A DNA stretch of 64,000 nt from Rhizobium sp. CCGE 510. Lineage in GTDB: Bacteria > Pseudomonadota > Alphaproteobacteria > Rhizobiales > Rhizobiaceae. Shown in pieces: positions 8,110 through 17,414 of this stretch. The stretch covers positions 62,001 to 126,000 of the forward strand of contig NZ_AEYF01000045.1 of assembly GCF_000292525.1 (NCBI RefSeq). The letters run 5' to 3'. Below the pieces are notes generated by a model. That model was given only the letters and a program-made list of their open reading frames with translations. It was not told the origin of the DNA and ran no database searches. The translations under genes were made by a program, and so were the position numbers. Position 1 is the stretch's first letter, and the number at the start of each line of letters is the position of its first letter.

Positions 8110-9024
8110 TCAATAGCGCTCCGGCACGAGCATTTCAGACGCAACCGGCGCCCTGTTGTAATCGGCATGGCGGATGCGATCCGGCAGCTCGATCTCCGGT
8201 TTGGGAACATCCTCGTACGGGATCTGTTCGAGAAGATGGGCGATGCAGTTCAATCGCGCCCGTTTCTTGTCCACCGCCTGCACAACCCACCAGGGTGCAT
8301 CCTTGCTGTGCGTCCGCGCCAGCATTTCCTCCTTGGCCTTGGTATATTCCTCCCAATGGACGCGGCTTTCCATATCCATCGGTGAAAGCTTCCATTGCTT
8401 CAGCGGATCGTGGATACGCATCTTGAAGCGGAATTCCTGCTCCTCGTCGGTGATCGAAAACCAGTATTTGATCAGCACGATTCCGGAACGGACCAGCATC
8501 CGCTCGAATTCAGGCACCGAGCGGAAAAACTCCTCGAGTTCATCGGGGGTGCAGAAGCCCATCACGCGCTCGACACCGGCGCGATTGTACCAGCTTCGGT
8601 CGAAGAGCACCATTTCACCGGCTGTGGGAAGATGCGGGACATAACGCTGGAAGTACCATTGATGGCGTTCCCGTTCCGTCGGGGCCGGCAGCGCCACCGT
8701 CCGGCAGACGCGCGGATTGAGCCGTTGGGTTACGCGCTTGATCGCGCCGCCCTTGCCGGCCGAATCGCGGCCCTCGAACAGCACAACCACCTTCATCTTC
8801 GTGTGCTGAACCCAATCCTGCAGCCGCACCAACTCGTGCTGCAGCCGAAAAAGTTCCCGGAAGTAGGTCTTTCGCTCGAGCGTCGGCTCCGCCGCTTCCG
8901 CCATTCCTTCGGCAACCAGATCGTCCAGCCGATCTTCCTCCATCTGCATCTCCAGCTCCTCATCGAAGCTGTCGGCGATTTCGGCCTTTATCCGGCTGAG
9001 TTGGTCCTGATGGTTTTGAGACAT
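8110..9024 (-). CDS. ppk2: Polyphosphate kinase 2
   Basis: 304 aa cytoplasmic enzyme of the PPK2 family, which transfers phosphate between polyphosphate and nucleotides. The core is unmistakable: VVVLFEGRDSAGKGGAIKR (Walker A), MVLFDRSWYNRAGVERVMGF (Walker B and following Arg), and the lid segment around IKYWFSITDEEQEFRF. The first 65 residues are an acidic extension. The start at 9024 has AGGAAGGA seven bases upstream. It follows the GMC flavoprotein gene by 110 bases on the same strand but is probably a separate unit. Whether it prefers ADP or GDP, and phosphorylation direction, cannot be told from sequence alone. Confidence 0.93.
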   Translation of the reverse strand: MSQNHQDQLSRIKAEIADSFDEELEMQMEEDRLDDLVAEGMAEAAEPTLERKTYFRELFRLQHELVRLQDWVQHTKMKVVVLFEGRDSAGKGGAIKRVTQRLNPRVCRTVALPAPTERERHQWYFQRYVPHLPTAGEMVLFDRSWYNRAGVERVMGFCTPDELEEFFRSVPEFERMLVRSGIVLIKYWFSITDEEQEFRFKMRIHDPLKQWKLSPMDMESRVHWEEYTKAKEEMLARTHSKDAPWWVVQAVDKKRARLNCIAHLLEQIPYEDVPKPEIELPDRIRHADYNRAPVASEMLVPERY

Positions 9025-9134
9025 GGGTTTTTCCTTCCTGCTTTTTTTGACAGGAGCACGCCATTGCAAAGGTTTTGTGACGACCACTGATCGAAAGCTG
9101 AAACGGTTCTTTGCGTCTCTCGTTCCAAGCGCGC

Positions 9135-10787
9135 CTATAGTTCCCCCGCCCGGTACCGGTCGACAAGATTCCGGCAGGCGCGGACCGTCAGAGCCATGAC
9201 GGTGAGTGTGGTTCCGGCGATGCCGCTGCCGGGGAAGGCGCTGGCGTCGGTGACGATCAGGTTTGGGGCATCCCAGACCTGGTTGTAGGGGTTGAGCACC
9301 GAAGCTTCCGAGGTTTCGCCCATGCGCGCGCCGCCGGTTTCGTGGATTGCCGCGCCCATGCACATGGTCTTGCGGAACCAACTGCGGAACATGAAGCGGC
9401 TGAAGGCGTCGGCCTCGGGAAAGGCGCCCTTGCCCATCTCCTTGAGACCGGTGGGCGAACCGATGAATTCAAGATCGCCGCCAACCTCGCTGATCATGGC
9501 GATCAGCGTCTCCTCCTGCCGGCGAAGCAGCGCCTGCTCCTCGGCTTGCATCACGCAACGGATATGCGGAACCGGAATGTTCCAGGCGTCCTTGCGCCTG
9601 ACATCGAGCGTAATGCGATTGTCGGCATAGGGCAGCATGCGGCCGAAACCGAAGAAGGCGAGACGCGCATCCGTGTCGCCGGAGACCGGCGCCCGGCCGA
9701 CGCTTCCCTGGTAATCGAAATCGCCGCGGCCGGCGTCGCCCTCGCCGAAGCGGGGTATGAAGATCCCGCCCGACGGATTGTAGAACGGATCCGTCGGAGC
9801 CGAGCCATCGGGCGCCCAGCCCTTCGTCTTCGAAAAGGAACCGAAGGCGAGGCACGGAAGCTGGTCCATGAAATAGCGGCCAAGTGCACCCGAGCTGTTT
9901 CCGAGCCCATCCGGATGTTTTGCCGAAGCCGAATTCAGCAGCAGCCGCACGCTCTCGATCGGCGATGCCGACAAAACCACCGTCGCGGCACGGGCCGTCG
10001 ATACTTGCCCGGTATTGCGATCGACGAACTCGGCGCCGATGGCGCGGCCGGTCTTCTCGTCCGTGGTGATGCGGCGAACGACGGCGTCGTAGCGCACCGT
10101 CAGTCGGCCGGTGGCCTTGGCTTCCCGCAGCGGTCGCGGCATACGTTCGGCGTCCGGCGCGATGTAGCGCCAGGAGACGACGTGCCTTTCCGGCCAGCGG
10201 CTTTCGACAGCCTGCTTGAAGATCTGTTCGGCGGGCGTCAGGCTTGCCGGTTTCGCATAGACGCCGTCCGGCAGGGTCGGCACATCGTCCTTGTTGCCGT
10301 AGAGCCCGAGATAGGTCTCCACTTCATCATAGAAAGGCGTTAGCTCGTCATAAGACACCGGCCAGTCCACGCCCTTTCCGGCGCGTGATCGGATCTTGAA
10401 ATCGTCATCGGTCCAGCGCAGCAGCACGCGGCCGAAACTGTGGAGACGCCCGCCGCCCTGGCGGCCACGGATCCAGAGGAATGGTTCGCCCTTCGGCGTG
10501 GTATAGGGGTTCTTTCGATCGTTGACGAAGAAGTGGCTGAAACGCTCGGTAAAAAACGCCGCCCGCGCCTGGATCGGCTGGCCCTTGAGGGTCGCCCGCG
10601 CGCGCTCCCAGATATTGATGCTGCTTGCAGGCGCCTTCTTGCGGGCGGGATCGAAATCCTTCGGCCCGACGGCGGGACCAGCCTCGAGAAGCAGCACTGA
10701 AAGGCCCTGCGCCGTCAGTTCTTTGACCGCGAAGGAACCCGCCGCGCCGGAGCCGATCACCAGCGCATCGTAGACAATCTCAGACAT
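9135..10787 (-). CDS. GMC-family FAD oxidoreductase (glucoside 3-dehydrogenase-like)
   Basis: 550 aa. The N-terminus carries the FAD-binding GSGAAGSFAVKEL Rossmann motif and the LLLEAG strand. The C-terminus has the GMC signature region, HETGGARMG followed by LIVTDASAFPGSGIAGTTLTVMAL. This organisation fits the large subunits of bacterial sugar and glucoside dehydrogenases that oxidise a ring hydroxyl. No small gamma-type subunit or cytochrome gene is adjacent. It is the last gene of the sugar ABC operon, 80 bases after the ATPase, so it probably oxidises the imported sugar or glycoside (inference). ATG at 10787 is preferred over TTG at 10793 because AGGA sits eight bases before it. Confidence 0.85.
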   Translation of the reverse strand: MSEIVYDALVIGSGAAGSFAVKELTAQGLSVLLLEAGPAVGPKDFDPARKKAPASSINIWERARATLKGQPIQARAAFFTERFSHFFVNDRKNPYTTPKGEPFLWIRGRQGGGRLHSFGRVLLRWTDDDFKIRSRAGKGVDWPVSYDELTPFYDEVETYLGLYGNKDDVPTLPDGVYAKPASLTPAEQIFKQAVESRWPERHVVSWRYIAPDAERMPRPLREAKATGRLTVRYDAVVRRITTDEKTGRAIGAEFVDRNTGQVSTARAATVVLSASPIESVRLLLNSASAKHPDGLGNSSGALGRYFMDQLPCLAFGSFSKTKGWAPDGSAPTDPFYNPSGGIFIPRFGEGDAGRGDFDYQGSVGRAPVSGDTDARLAFFGFGRMLPYADNRITLDVRRKDAWNIPVPHIRCVMQAEEQALLRRQEETLIAMISEVGGDLEFIGSPTGLKEMGKGAFPEADAFSRFMFRSWFRKTMCMGAAIHETGGARMGETSEASVLNPYNQVWDAPNLIVTDASAFPGSGIAGTTLTVMALTVRACRNLVDRYRAGEL

Positions 10788-10867
10788 TTCCAAATCCTGT
10801 CGTGGAGCAATTGCTCAAAACCGCGCGCAACGCGCCGGCAATTGCGGGAAAACAAAGGGACGGGGCA

Positions 10868-11950
10868 TCAGAGCCGCGATCCGTCGGCGCCGAAGAGCGA
10901 CGCCTTGGTGATATCGAGCCCGGGTGCCAGGGCATCGCCAGGCTGCAGGGTGACGTCGCCCATCAGCCTCAGCGAGAGGCTTTGATCCGCCCAGTCGAGC
11001 CAGACGACGGCGTCCGAACCCATCGGCTCGACGACGGAAACACGGCCGGGAATGATGGGCAGGCTGCTTACCGCCCCATCGAGCACAAGATGCTCAGGGC
11101 GAAAGCCGAGCGTTGCCGGTCCTTCCGCCGCGCCTGCGCTAAAGGAATAGCCGGAGAGATCGACGGCGAGCCCCTTGCTCCGGAAGAGCGGCGAGGCGCC
11201 GCCGCGTTCGATCCTGCCCTCGATGAAATTCATCGCCGGCGCGCCGATGAAACCGGCAACGAAGAGATTGGCCGGACGGCGATAGATCTCAGCCGGCGAG
11301 GCGAGCTGCTGGATCACGCCGTCGCGCATGATGGCGATGCGATCGGCAAGCGTCAGCGCCTCGACCTGATCATGCGTCACGTAGATCATGGTGTTGCCGA
11401 GGCGCTGATGCAGCTTCTTGATCTCGACGCGCAATTCGTTGCGCAGCTTGGCATCGAGGTTCGACAGCGGTTCGTCGAAAAGGAAGACATCGACTTCGCG
11501 CACCAGCGCCCGGCCGATGGCGACACGCTGGCGCTGGCCGCCCGACAGCTCGGCAGGGCGCCTGTCGAGCAGCGTGTCGAGATGGAGGAGCGCGGCCGTG
11601 CGGGCGACGCGAGCCTCGATCTCGGGTTTCGGCAGACCGGCGACGCGAAGGCCGAAGGAGAGGTTCTTGCGGACCGACATGCGTGGATAGAGTGCATAGG
11701 ATTGAAAGACCATGCCGATGCCGCGGTCCTTCGGCTCCTCCCAGCTGACGTTCTTGCCTGAGATCCACACCTCGCCTGCGGTGATGTCCTGGAGGCCGGC
11801 AATGGCGCTCAGAAGCGTTGACTTGCCGCAGCCGGAAGGGCCGAGCAGCACCAGGAATTCCCGCGGGGCGATATCGATCGACAGCTTCTCGATCACCGTA
11901 TGGTCGCCATAGGTGATCTTCAGGTCCTTGACGGAGACGGCAGACTGCAT
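10868..11950 (-). CDS. Sugar ABC transporter ATP-binding protein (MalK/UgpC type)
   Basis: 360 aa. Walker A GPSGCGKSTLL, signature LSGGQRQRVAIGRAL and Walker B VFLFDEPLSNLDAKLR are intact. The C-terminal third is the OB-fold (TOBE) extension characteristic of MalK-type CUT1 ATPases (LGFRPEHLVL). It would power the two permeases encoded immediately upstream on the same strand; the gap to the MalG-type gene is seven bases. Confidence 0.93.
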   Translation of the reverse strand: MQSAVSVKDLKITYGDHTVIEKLSIDIAPREFLVLLGPSGCGKSTLLSAIAGLQDITAGEVWISGKNVSWEEPKDRGIGMVFQSYALYPRMSVRKNLSFGLRVAGLPKPEIEARVARTAALLHLDTLLDRRPAELSGGQRQRVAIGRALVREVDVFLFDEPLSNLDAKLRNELRVEIKKLHQRLGNTMIYVTHDQVEALTLADRIAIMRDGVIQQLASPAEIYRRPANLFVAGFIGAPAMNFIEGRIERGGASPLFRSKGLAVDLSGYSFSAGAAEGPATLGFRPEHLVLDGAVSSLPIIPGRVSVVEPMGSDAVVWLDWADQSLSLRLMGDVTLQPGDALAPGLDITKASLFGADGSRL

Positions 11951-11957
11951 GGAAGCG

Positions 11958-12845
11958 TTACCCCTTGACTGCGCCGGCGGCGATGCCGCGCACGAACCAG
12001 CGGCCGGACAGGAAATAGATGGCGAGCGGAACGATGGCGGTCAGGATCGTCGCCGCCATGTTGACGTTGTAGGTCCGCTCGCCCATCGTAGTATTGACGA
12101 TATTGTTGAGCTGTACGGTCATCGGCAGATTGTCGCGTCCGGCGAAGACGAGACCGAGCAGGAAGTCGTTCCAGATGCCGGTGAACTGCAGCATCGAGAC
12201 CACGACCACCATCGGCACGGCGATCGGCAGCATGATCTCAAAGAAGATCCGCCAGAAGCCGGCGCCATCGACGCGCGCCGCCTTGCAGAGCTCCTCCGGC
12301 ACGCTGACGAAATAATTGCGGAAGAGCAGCGTCACCAGCGGCAGTCCGAAGATGACATGCACGAGAATGATGCCGGCGAGCGAATTGTAGAGGTCGATAT
12401 TCGCCATCGCCCGGACCATCGGATAGAGGAAAATCTGGTAGGGGATGAGGCCGCCGGCCATCAGCAGGCCGAAGAGCAGGTTTGCCCCGCGCGGCCGCCA
12501 GAGCGACAGCGCATAGCCATTGACGGCGCCGATGAAGACCGAGAGCGCCACCGCGGGAAGGGTGATCGCCACCGAATTCCAGAAGCCGCTGCGAATGCCG
12601 ACGCAAACGGTCCCCATGCAGGCGCCCGACCAGGCGGTCCTCCAGGCGGAGAAATCGAGCCTAGCCGGCAGGGCGAAGATCTGACCGAGCCGGATTTCGT
12701 CCATCGACTTCAGCGAGGTGACGACCATGGTGTAGAGCGGCAGAAGAAAGAAAAGCGCGGCAACAACCAGGAAGGAATAGAGGCCGATGCGCCCGGCGGT
12801 GATCTGCGCCGGCTTCGGACCGTTCGGATGAGGACCTGCCATCAC
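11958..12845 (-). CDS. Sugar ABC transporter permease (MalG type)
   Basis: 295 aa inner-membrane protein with six hydrophobic segments. The EAA loop is seen in LCKAARVDGAGFWRIFFEIMLPIAVP, which contacts the ATPase. The C-terminus ends in the MalG-like FLSGRWFVRGIAAGAVKG. It overlaps the upstream permease gene by four bases. Confidence 0.93.
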   Translation of the reverse strand: MMAGPHPNGPKPAQITAGRIGLYSFLVVAALFFLLPLYTMVVTSLKSMDEIRLGQIFALPARLDFSAWRTAWSGACMGTVCVGIRSGFWNSVAITLPAVALSVFIGAVNGYALSLWRPRGANLLFGLLMAGGLIPYQIFLYPMVRAMANIDLYNSLAGIILVHVIFGLPLVTLLFRNYFVSVPEELCKAARVDGAGFWRIFFEIMLPIAVPMVVVVSMLQFTGIWNDFLLGLVFAGRDNLPMTVQLNNIVNTTMGERTYNVNMAATILTAIVPLAIYFLSGRWFVRGIAAGAVKG

Positions 12846-13729
12846 GCGCCTCCCTTCGCTCTGTCGCGCATGTGCATCGCGTAGCGGAACGGGGCGACTG
12901 CGATGATCACACCGAGGACAAGCACCGTCGCGCCGGCGGTCGCGAGGCCGAGGTTCTGGCGTCCGAACAAATTGTCCATGATGAATTTCGCCGGCACCTC
13001 CGTCGCATTGCCGGGGCCGCCATTGGTCATGGCGACGACGATGTCATAGGTCTTGATCACCCCCATCGCGAGCAGCATGCCGGCTGCCGCCAGCGCTGGC
13101 CCGAGCTGCGGCAGGACGATCGAGACATAGATCCGCCAGACGGGAATGCCGTCGATCCGCGCCGCCTTCCATTGCTCGCCTTCGATGCCGCGCATGCCGG
13201 CGAGCGCGATGACCATCACCAGCCCCGCACCCTGCCAGACGCCGGCAAGCACCAGCGCATAGATCGCCAGGTCGCGATTGACCACCCAGTCGAGGACAAA
13301 ACTCTCCCAGCCGAGCGAACGCACGCTCGCCTGGATGCCGAGGGTCGGATTGAGCATCCATTGCCAGATCAGCCCGGTCACGACGAAGGACATGGCGTAG
13401 GGATAAAGAAATATGGTTCTGAAGGCGCTTTCAAAACGGATCTTGCGGTCAAGTGCTGCGGCCAGCAGGAAGCCGAGCAAAAGGCAGCCAGCAACGTAGA
13501 GCACACCGAAGATCAACACGTTTTGCAGCGATGCAAGCCACTTGGCGGAAGCAAACAGTTTCGAATACTGCGCAAAGCCGACATAGGTCGAGGATGGAAA
13601 GAGCGTCGAGTTGGTGAAGGACAGGCGGATCGACCAGGCCATGGTGCCGATGAAGACCACGACCGCGACGAACCATGTCGGCAGCAGCGCAATGGTGGCG
13701 GAAAGATTGGGCTTGCGTTTGATGGGCAT
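12842..13729 (-). CDS. Sugar ABC transporter permease (MalF type)
   Basis: 295 aa, six hydrophobic segments. The EAA loop reads EQWKAARIDGIPVWRIYVSIVLPQLGP and is followed by YDIVVAMTNGGPGNATE, a typical CUT1 MalF feature. It forms the heterodimeric channel with the next gene. 100 bases separate it from the binding-protein gene upstream. Confidence 0.93.
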   Translation of the reverse strand: MPIKRKPNLSATIALLPTWFVAVVVFIGTMAWSIRLSFTNSTLFPSSTYVGFAQYSKLFASAKWLASLQNVLIFGVLYVAGCLLLGFLLAAALDRKIRFESAFRTIFLYPYAMSFVVTGLIWQWMLNPTLGIQASVRSLGWESFVLDWVVNRDLAIYALVLAGVWQGAGLVMVIALAGMRGIEGEQWKAARIDGIPVWRIYVSIVLPQLGPALAAAGMLLAMGVIKTYDIVVAMTNGGPGNATEVPAKFIMDNLFGRQNLGLATAGATVLVLGVIIAVAPFRYAMHMRDRAKGGA

Positions 13730-13829
13730 CGGCCAGCTCGTTGACGGAAGGAAGCAGGGCGCACGCCGCCCCGCGAGGCAGCAGCGTCGGCCGCGGCGTC
13801 GGGATCAGGCCGACGCCGCAGGCACTATT

Positions 13830-15062
13830 CTACTCGAAGACGGCGAAGAAATTCTCCGCCCCGGAGGCTGCATCGTTTGCGCCACCGCTCCAGTATTCGT
13901 CGACGAAATCGTCAAGCGCGCCGACCTGCTGCGGAGTCAGCACGATCGCCTGATCCGGAACGATCGCACCGGCAGCCATCAACTCGGCACCCTTCTGGGC
14001 GCAGACATCGAGTTTCGATTTGTCGACGTCGGTGCGCATCGGGACAGAGCCTTTCTTCAAGGCGAATTCGACCTGCACCGCCGGATCCATGACGACTTCG
14101 GCGAGAAGTTTCTGCGCCTTGTCGGTCACGGCATTGCCGGTCTTCGGGAACCAGAGGGAGTCGGCGATATAGACCATGCCCTTGGACTCCGGCACGATCA
14201 TGCAGCCATAGTCCTCGCCCGGCTCCTTGCCGGCGACAGTGAATTCGCCCTTGGCCCAGTCGCCCATGAACTGCACGCCGGCCTTGGCGGTGATCAGCAT
14301 GGCTGTTGCGTCGTTCCAGTTGCGGCCGGCAGCACCCGCATCGACATAGCCGCGCAGCTTGCCGAGAATTTCGAGGGTCTTCTTCACGCCGTCAATGGAG
14401 GCCTGGCTCTTGTCCTTGTCGACATAAATCTTCAGGAAGCCGTCGATCCCGACCTGCGAGAGCAGGATCATGTTGAAGACCTTGGTCTGCTGCCACGGCT
14501 GGCCGCCCCAGGCAACGGGAACGATGCCGGCAGCCTTCAGCTTGTCGAAGTCGGCGAAGAACTCGTCCCAGGTCTTGGGCTCCTCGGCGATGCCGGCCTT
14601 GCCGAAGGCCTCCTTGGAATAGAACACCCAGCTTTCGCCATGGGCGCCGGTCGGCGCGAGATAGGCTTTGCCGTTATAGGAGATGAGATCATGGATCGAT
14701 TTCGGCAGGACGTCAGCCCATTTGCCGGCACCGGCTACGTCGTCGATCGGATTGAACAGACCCTGGTTGATGAAATCTGCGGCCGCAAGGCCGATGACGC
14801 CTTGCTTGGCGCCGGGCGCGTCACCGGCAACGATACGGTTCTGGAAGGCGGCATCGGCGGCGCCGAAGCCGGCGATCGAGGAATCCTTCCAGACGCCGCC
14901 GCGCTTTTCGAACTCGGTCTTGATGACGTTGAGGGCTGCCGCTTCGCCGCCCGACGTCCAGGACGACATGATCTCGATTGTCGGTTTGTCCTCGGCATGC
15001 GCCGAAGCGAAGAGACCGGCGAATGCCACACCGGCAAGAAAAAGCTTTATCATTGTCGTCAT
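13830..15062 (-). CDS. Sugar ABC transporter substrate-binding protein
   Basis: 410 aa periplasmic protein of solute-binding family 1. It has a cleavable signal peptide (LFLAGVAFAGLFASAHA, cut near residue 23), then IEIMSSWTSGGEAAALNVIKTEFEKRGG, a layout seen in glucose/mannose-type and oligosaccharide-binding proteins. AGGTGG lies before the ATG at 15062. The preferred sugar cannot be read from the sequence, but the adjoining TIM-barrel enzyme and GMC flavoprotein suggest a glycoside or a sugar oxidised after uptake. Confidence 0.92.
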   Translation of the reverse strand: MTTMIKLFLAGVAFAGLFASAHAEDKPTIEIMSSWTSGGEAAALNVIKTEFEKRGGVWKDSSIAGFGAADAAFQNRIVAGDAPGAKQGVIGLAAADFINQGLFNPIDDVAGAGKWADVLPKSIHDLISYNGKAYLAPTGAHGESWVFYSKEAFGKAGIAEEPKTWDEFFADFDKLKAAGIVPVAWGGQPWQQTKVFNMILLSQVGIDGFLKIYVDKDKSQASIDGVKKTLEILGKLRGYVDAGAAGRNWNDATAMLITAKAGVQFMGDWAKGEFTVAGKEPGEDYGCMIVPESKGMVYIADSLWFPKTGNAVTDKAQKLLAEVVMDPAVQVEFALKKGSVPMRTDVDKSKLDVCAQKGAELMAAGAIVPDQAIVLTPQQVGALDDFVDEYWSGGANDAASGAENFFAVFE

Positions 15063-15119
15063 TGTTCCACCTCGTGAAATGCCCTCTTTGCGGGGCGTTC
15101 GTTGTCTTGGGAATAATCG

Positions 15120-16073
15120 TCAGCGATAGATCGGCAGGAGCGCCTGCCGGACGAGAGTCAGCCCGTTGGCGATGTCGCGGACGGGATCCGGCGCGGCATC
15201 GAGTTCGAGAATTGCCCAACCTTCATAGGCGCGGTCGCGCAGCAGCCGGATCCAGGCCGGCCAGTCGACCCGTCCAAGGCCGAAGCTGCAGAAATACGGT
15301 TGGTGGCGATCGTGGATGTGCTTGTCGATCGGCGTGTCGGCAGGCATGGGCCCGATCGCATCCTTCCAGTGGGCGATGATCACGCGCTCGTGGTGGCGAT
15401 CAACAAGCTGGATGGGATCGGAGCCGGCAACGATGATATGGGCCGTGTCCGGGCACATATGCACATAGGCTGGGTCGGTCAGAAGCATCATCAGTTCGAC
15501 GTCGCGGGCGGCGGCAAAGATCGAGTGCGCCTCGGTGTGCAGCGCCAGCCGCACGCCCCTGGCATAGAGGGTCGCGCCGAGCCGGTTCAGGAAATCGGCG
15601 ATCACCTTGGCACGGTCGAAATCGTAGAACTGCACCGGCTGGGCGCCGAGCGTCTGGCGAAGCGGGGCACCGATCACCATGATGTCGCTGCCGCAGGCTT
15701 TCAGGAAGTCGGCATAACGCTCCGCCTTGTCGATCAGCGCGCGCTGGGCCTCGGGCTCGGCGAAGTCGCCCGCCGCCTCCAGTTCGGCGAAGAAGCCGCT
15801 GCAGAGCGTCAGGCCGCGTCTTGCCAGCTCGGCTGCAAAGGCATCGACGGAACCATAGGTCTTGATCGCATCCTGCCAGTTGAACGGAGAAAACGTCAGC
15901 TCGACGCCGGTGACGCCCGAGGCCTGCACGCTGTCGAGAATCTTGTTCCAGAAGGCACGCGGTTCGGCGCGCGCATAGTCGATGATCGCGTCATGGCTAT
16001 CGACACCCCAGAAGCCGGGATCGAAGAACGTCACGAGATCGACGCCGAAGCGGAGCCTGTCGCCAGTAGCCAT
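15120..16073 (-). CDS. Sugar phosphate isomerase/epimerase-like TIM-barrel protein
   Basis: 317 aa AP-endonuclease-2/xylose-isomerase-like barrel. Likely metal ligands are seen in LHTEAHSIF, in CPDTAHII and in IIAHWKDAIG, and the C-terminus has WAILELDAAPDP with the terminal Glu strand. Such proteins isomerise or epimerise sugars; some relatives cleave 3-keto glycosides. It is the promoter-proximal gene of the transporter operon, 58 bases before the binding-protein gene. The start at 16073 is chosen over 16079 because GTGGA upstream is then better spaced; the two differ by two residues. Confidence 0.85.
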   Translation of the reverse strand: MATGDRLRFGVDLVTFFDPGFWGVDSHDAIIDYARAEPRAFWNKILDSVQASGVTGVELTFSPFNWQDAIKTYGSVDAFAAELARRGLTLCSGFFAELEAAGDFAEPEAQRALIDKAERYADFLKACGSDIMVIGAPLRQTLGAQPVQFYDFDRAKVIADFLNRLGATLYARGVRLALHTEAHSIFAAARDVELMMLLTDPAYVHMCPDTAHIIVAGSDPIQLVDRHHERVIIAHWKDAIGPMPADTPIDKHIHDRHQPYFCSFGLGRVDWPAWIRLLRDRAYEGWAILELDAAPDPVRDIANGLTLVRQALLPIYR

Positions 16074-16162
16074 ATCCATTCCACTTCTTAAGGCATGACC
16101 TACCCGCGTGCGGAACAGCGGCTCCACAATCAATAAATCATGAATTTTCAACGCATTAAAGA

Positions 16163-16180
16163 ATGGCAATCGTTTGCCAT
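16163..16180. promoter_or_regulatory. LacI-type operator 1
   Basis: ATGGCAATCGTTTGCCAT is an 18-base near-perfect inverted repeat centred on CG, with one mismatched pair, the classic form of a LacI/GalR-family operator. It sits in the divergent region between the TIM-barrel gene and the LacI-type regulator, close to the start of the sugar operon. Confidence 0.75.
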
Positions 16181-16221
16181 GCCTAGATGATAATCAAGCT
16201 GGTTTTTTAAGCAAGCGATTT

Positions 16222-16239
16222 TTGGCAAACGTTTGCTAT
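16222..16239. promoter_or_regulatory. LacI-type operator 2
   Basis: Contains GCAAACGTTTGC (16225-16236), a perfect 12-base palindrome centred on CG and sharing the half-site GCAAWCG with operator 1. The two centres are about 59 bases apart. Together they probably let the adjacent LacI-type protein repress the sugar operon and itself. Confidence 0.75.
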
Positions 16240-16295
16240 AAATCGCCGGCTGCCTTAGAGTTGCAAATCGGAGCATCCGGGAGAATGAAACAAAC

Positions 16296-17366
16296 GTGAA
16301 TAAAAACAGGGATGTGGCCGCAGAGGAGCAGTCGGGTGCGTTGATGGCTGATGTCGCACGGCTCGCCGGTGTTGCGATCTCAACGGTGAGCCGCGCGCTT
16401 GCCAATCCCGGACGGGTCAACGAGAAGACGCGCGCCAAGATCAACGCGGCGGCCAAGCAGCTCGGCTATACTCCGAATGCAATGGCACGCGGTCTGAGAG
16501 TCGGTAAATCCAACATCATCATGATCATCCTGCCCGGATCGCTCTATTATGGCGTCTCACAGATCATTCCGCAGGTCCTGCAGAGTATCAACAAGTCGCT
16601 GATCCAGGGCGGCTACAACCTGATGATCGCCAACCTCGATCGCGACGAGATTTCCGAGCGGCACATTCTCGACCTCGCCTTCGGCGGCAGCGTGCGCGGA
16701 GCCATTATCCTGTCATCGAAGCTTCCGGAGGTCGATGGGCGCTCGCTGGCAAGTTCCGGCCTGCCGATCGTTTCGATGCTGCTCGACATGAGCGATGCGG
16801 GCCTGCAGAGCGTCGTGACGAACGACCGCGAGGCTGTGCGCGACGTAACCGCCGAACTGATCCGGCTGGGCCACCGCCGGTTCTTCTACCTTGCAGGACC
16901 TGAAGGCAATTATCATGACGTCGAGCGTTATGGCGGCGTGCTCGAGGCGCTTGAGGCGGCGGGATTGTCTGCGGAGTCGGTGCGTCGCTCGGGCGGTCGC
17001 CTCGATTATCAGCACGGTTTCGACATCGGCGTGCAGGCGGCAGACGATTTCGCTGGATTGGACGAGAAACCAACGGCAGTCATCGCCACCAGCGATGACA
17101 TGGCCATCTCATTTGTCAGTTGCATCAAGCGCGCAGGCTTGAGCATTCCCGATGATCTGTCCGTCGTCTCCTTCGACGGTTCGCCCGTCTGCGAATTCTC
17201 CTCGCCGCCGCTCTCGACGATCGAACAGCCGGTGGAAGAGATGGGCCGCGCTGCAGTGGATCTCCTGCTCGACGCGCTTGGCCAGAGCCAAAACCCTGCT
17301 TCTGCGCCCACCGTCATCCGCAGCAGACTCATCCTGCGGGAGAGCGTTGCCCCTCCGAAGAGTTGA
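16296..17366 (+). CDS. LacI-family transcriptional repressor
   Basis: 356 aa. The helix-turn-helix is at about residues 17-40 (MADVARLAGVAISTVSRALANPGRVNEKTR), followed by the hinge (LGYTPNAMARGLRVGKSN) and a sugar-binding core. It starts with GTG at 16296 by frame; an ATG at 16344 would also keep the whole DNA-binding domain, and neither has an ideally spaced ribosome site. It is divergent from the sugar operon and two matching operators lie between, so it is almost certainly the local repressor, released by a sugar or sugar derivative. Confidence 0.92.
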   Translation: MNKNRDVAAEEQSGALMADVARLAGVAISTVSRALANPGRVNEKTRAKINAAAKQLGYTPNAMARGLRVGKSNIIMIILPGSLYYGVSQIIPQVLQSINKSLIQGGYNLMIANLDRDEISERHILDLAFGGSVRGAIILSSKLPEVDGRSLASSGLPIVSMLLDMSDAGLQSVVTNDREAVRDVTAELIRLGHRRFFYLAGPEGNYHDVERYGGVLEALEAAGLSAESVRRSGGRLDYQHGFDIGVQAADDFAGLDEKPTAVIATSDDMAISFVSCIKRAGLSIPDDLSVVSFDGSPVCEFSSPPLSTIEQPVEEMGRAAVDLLLDALGQSQNPASAPTVIRSRLILRESVAPPKS

Positions 17367-17414
17367 CGATACCGGCACCGGCATCTCGATCGGATGGGCG
17401 CAAGACAAGCCAAC

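Noticed and set aside
13611..15077. 488-codon plus-strand frame opposite the sugar-binding protein gene
   Set aside because: The opposite strand carries a clear signal peptide and solute-binding protein; this frame is its mirror.
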